Source: Avrilella dinanensis
Lineage (GTDB): Bacteria; Bacteroidota; Bacteroidia; Flavobacteriales; Flavobacteriaceae
Assembly: GCF_002807015.1 (NCBI RefSeq)
Contig: NZ_NIPO01000001.1
Span: 1,625,604-1,689,603, forward strand
DNA: 64,000 nt
Reading direction: 5' to 3'
The notes beneath the pieces are model-generated. The model saw nothing but the letters and a program-made list of their open reading frames with translations. It did not search any database and had not been told where the DNA came from. Numbering within the stretch: position 1 is the first letter of the stretch; every line of letters starts with the position of its first letter. Shown here piece after piece: positions 63,202-64,000 of this stretch. The position numbers and the translations under genes were made by a program.

Positions 63202-63843
63202 TTATTGGTTCCATTCTGCCGGATTGGTACGCCATATTTTCAGCGTTTCTTCATCTTCCGGCTGAACATAATTTTGCTTAACCGCCTGCTGGATTAATGT
63301 TTCGTAATTGCTCAGGGTATAAAGTGTAGTTCCGGATTGTATAAAATTATCATCAGCAATTTGAAAACCGTAGCTGAAAATCGCAGCCATACCAATTATT
63401 TCGGCTTGATTTTCCCGCAAAGCTTCTACCGCCTGCAAGCTACTTTTCCCGGTACTGATAAGATCTTCAATAACGATTACTTTCTGGTTAGGTTCCAGGT
63501 GTCCTTCAATTTGATTTTTCCGACCGTGTTTTTTCGGTTCAGGTCTAACATATACAAATGGCAAACCGAGTGCTTCGGCAACCAAAAGTCCAATTCCGAT
63601 GGCTCCGGTAGCAACTCCGGCAATAACATCGGGTTTCCCAAATTTTTCTATTATATTTGTAGCAAATTGATTTTGAATATAGCGACGAATTTCAGGATAA
63701 GAAAGCGTTATTCTGTTATCACAATAAATAGGTGATTTCCAACCTGATGCCCAAGTAAAGGGTTCGTTTGGATTAAGCTTAATTGCATTGATTTCCAAAA
63801 GCAATTCGGCTGTTTTCTGAGCTGTGTTATCATTAAATATCAT
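63202..63843 (-). CDS. pyrE: Orotate phosphoribosyltransferase
   Basis: A 213-residue pyrimidine-synthesis enzyme that makes OMP from orotate and PRPP. The PRPP loop reads VIVIEDLISTGKSSLQA, and other conserved parts are TWASGWKSPIYCDNR and GVATGAIGIGLLVAEAL. ATG 63843 is chosen over the TTG at 63873: a TACATTTG box (63848-63855 on the minus strand) ends four bases upstream of it. It starts only seven bases from the divergent NUDIX gene. Confidence 0.95.
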   Translation of the reverse strand: MIFNDNTAQKTAELLLEINAIKLNPNEPFTWASGWKSPIYCDNRITLSYPEIRRYIQNQFATNIIEKFGKPDVIAGVATGAIGIGLLVAEALGLPFVYVRPEPKKHGRKNQIEGHLEPNQKVIVIEDLISTGKSSLQAVEALRENQAEIIGMAAIFSYGFQIADDNFIQSGTTLYTLSNYETLIQQAVKQNYVQPEDEETLKIWRTNPAEWNQ

Positions 63844-63847
63844 AATG

Positions 63848-63855
63848 CAAATGTA
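63848..63855 (-). promoter_or_regulatory. -7 box of pyrE
   Basis: TACATTTG on the minus strand, ending four bases before the pyrE ATG and lying across the first codons of the divergent gene. It predicts a leaderless or near-leaderless pyrE mRNA. Confidence 0.45.
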
Positions 63856-64000
63856 TAAAGTTTTTATCAACAATAAACCATTAATTTTAACAGACAGTAT
63901 CGAAAAAGAAACTGATTTTAAAATTTTCTTGTTAGAGACCGCTGATATTCAAAAAATCATCAAAGGTTTTTATCAGGACAAATATACCAAAGCTATTTTA
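63851..64000 (+). CDS. Probable NUDIX hydrolase, N-terminal part (cut by window end)
   Basis: An open frame runs from the ATG at 63851 (or 63845) to the end of the window without a stop, giving at least 50 residues starting MYKVFINNKPLILTD. In related bacteria a NUDIX hydrolase with this kind of N-terminal extension lies divergently from pyrE, which is why I call it so. The NUDIX box itself is outside the window. Confidence 0.55.
   Translation, partial: MYKVFINNKPLILTDSIEKETDFKIFLLETADIQKIIKGFYQDKYTKAIL

Overview
The window is AT-rich bacterial chromosome from the Bacteroidota, most likely family Flavobacteriaceae. The evidence is: promoters of the Bacteroidota type (TTG/TTTG, a spacer of about 17-23 bases, then TAnnTTTG), a fused lpxC/fabZ gene, an S46 dipeptidyl-peptidase, a GYDIA-type GHMP kinase beside a class II HMG-CoA reductase, a DUF3276 PUR-like protein, and a long-form NusB. 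I do not name a species. Almost every gene is ordinary core chromosome. I see no prophage, CRISPR array, rRNA operon or intact insertion sequence.

Layout. 1-8866: an FtsX-like permease fragment cut by the window edge, a CPBP protease, a DPP11-type peptidase, a GNAT enzyme translated after a ureohydrolase, an exported unknown protein, DUF3276 and an ABC exporter. 8998-11903: leucine dehydrogenase, nusB, a DUF1573 lipoprotein and yajC. 11956-13440: an exported class D beta-lactamase-like protein that has lost its catalytic residues, and an orphan lipoprotein. 13640-21018 (minus strand): a lipid A and metabolism run, namely HD hydrolase, lpxD, lpxC/fabZ, lpxA, efp, a second lpxD-like gene, an NTF2-like gene and sucD. 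21264-25898 (minus): hutH, yaaA, a membrane hydrolase-like protein and an OmpA-domain lipoprotein gene broken by a 128-base GC-rich structured insertion. 26013-35020: an operon of three exported unknowns, a CoA-binding protein, a PpiD-like foldase, fabD, a DUF6624/TPR protein, a HipA-like kinase overlapping a DUF3037 gene, and a lipoprotein. 35112-38137: pcm, a surface-type lipoprotein, and a compact cluster (Rrf2 regulator, truncated hemoglobin, four-helix membrane protein, hemerythrin-like protein) that looks like a nitric-oxide or oxygen response unit. 38127-41074: aroQ, an outer-membrane barrel, GNAT, SMR exporter, Crp/Fnr regulator and tRNA-Ala(GGC). 41213-47699: pyrG, yidC, the mevalonate-pathway pair and an Lrp regulator. 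47790-51843: M14 peptidase, lipoprotein, an XRE regulator with three copies of a palindrome upstream, a spermidine-synthase-like methyltransferase and an outer-membrane protein. 51886-64000: parC, an exported unknown, parE, yihY, a TIGR02117 protein, uvrA, a LOG protein, an SRPBCC protein, pyrE and the first codons of a probable NUDIX gene.

How the parts fit. The lipid A genes supply early Raetz-pathway steps (LpxA, LpxC, LpxD), with FabZ providing fatty-acid dehydration and FabD elsewhere in the window. HMG-CoA reductase and the GHMP kinase belong to mevalonate-route isoprenoid synthesis. ParC and ParE form topoisomerase IV. YajC, YidC and the PpiD-like foldase serve membrane and envelope protein biogenesis.

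The observations most worth following are the insertion in the OmpA lipoprotein gene, the palindromes that coincide with both elements of the XRE regulator promoter, the repeated 9-mer around the Rrf2 cluster, the HipA-like/DUF3037 pair and the pseudo-beta-lactamase. All functional statements are inferred from sequence reading; no database search was run.
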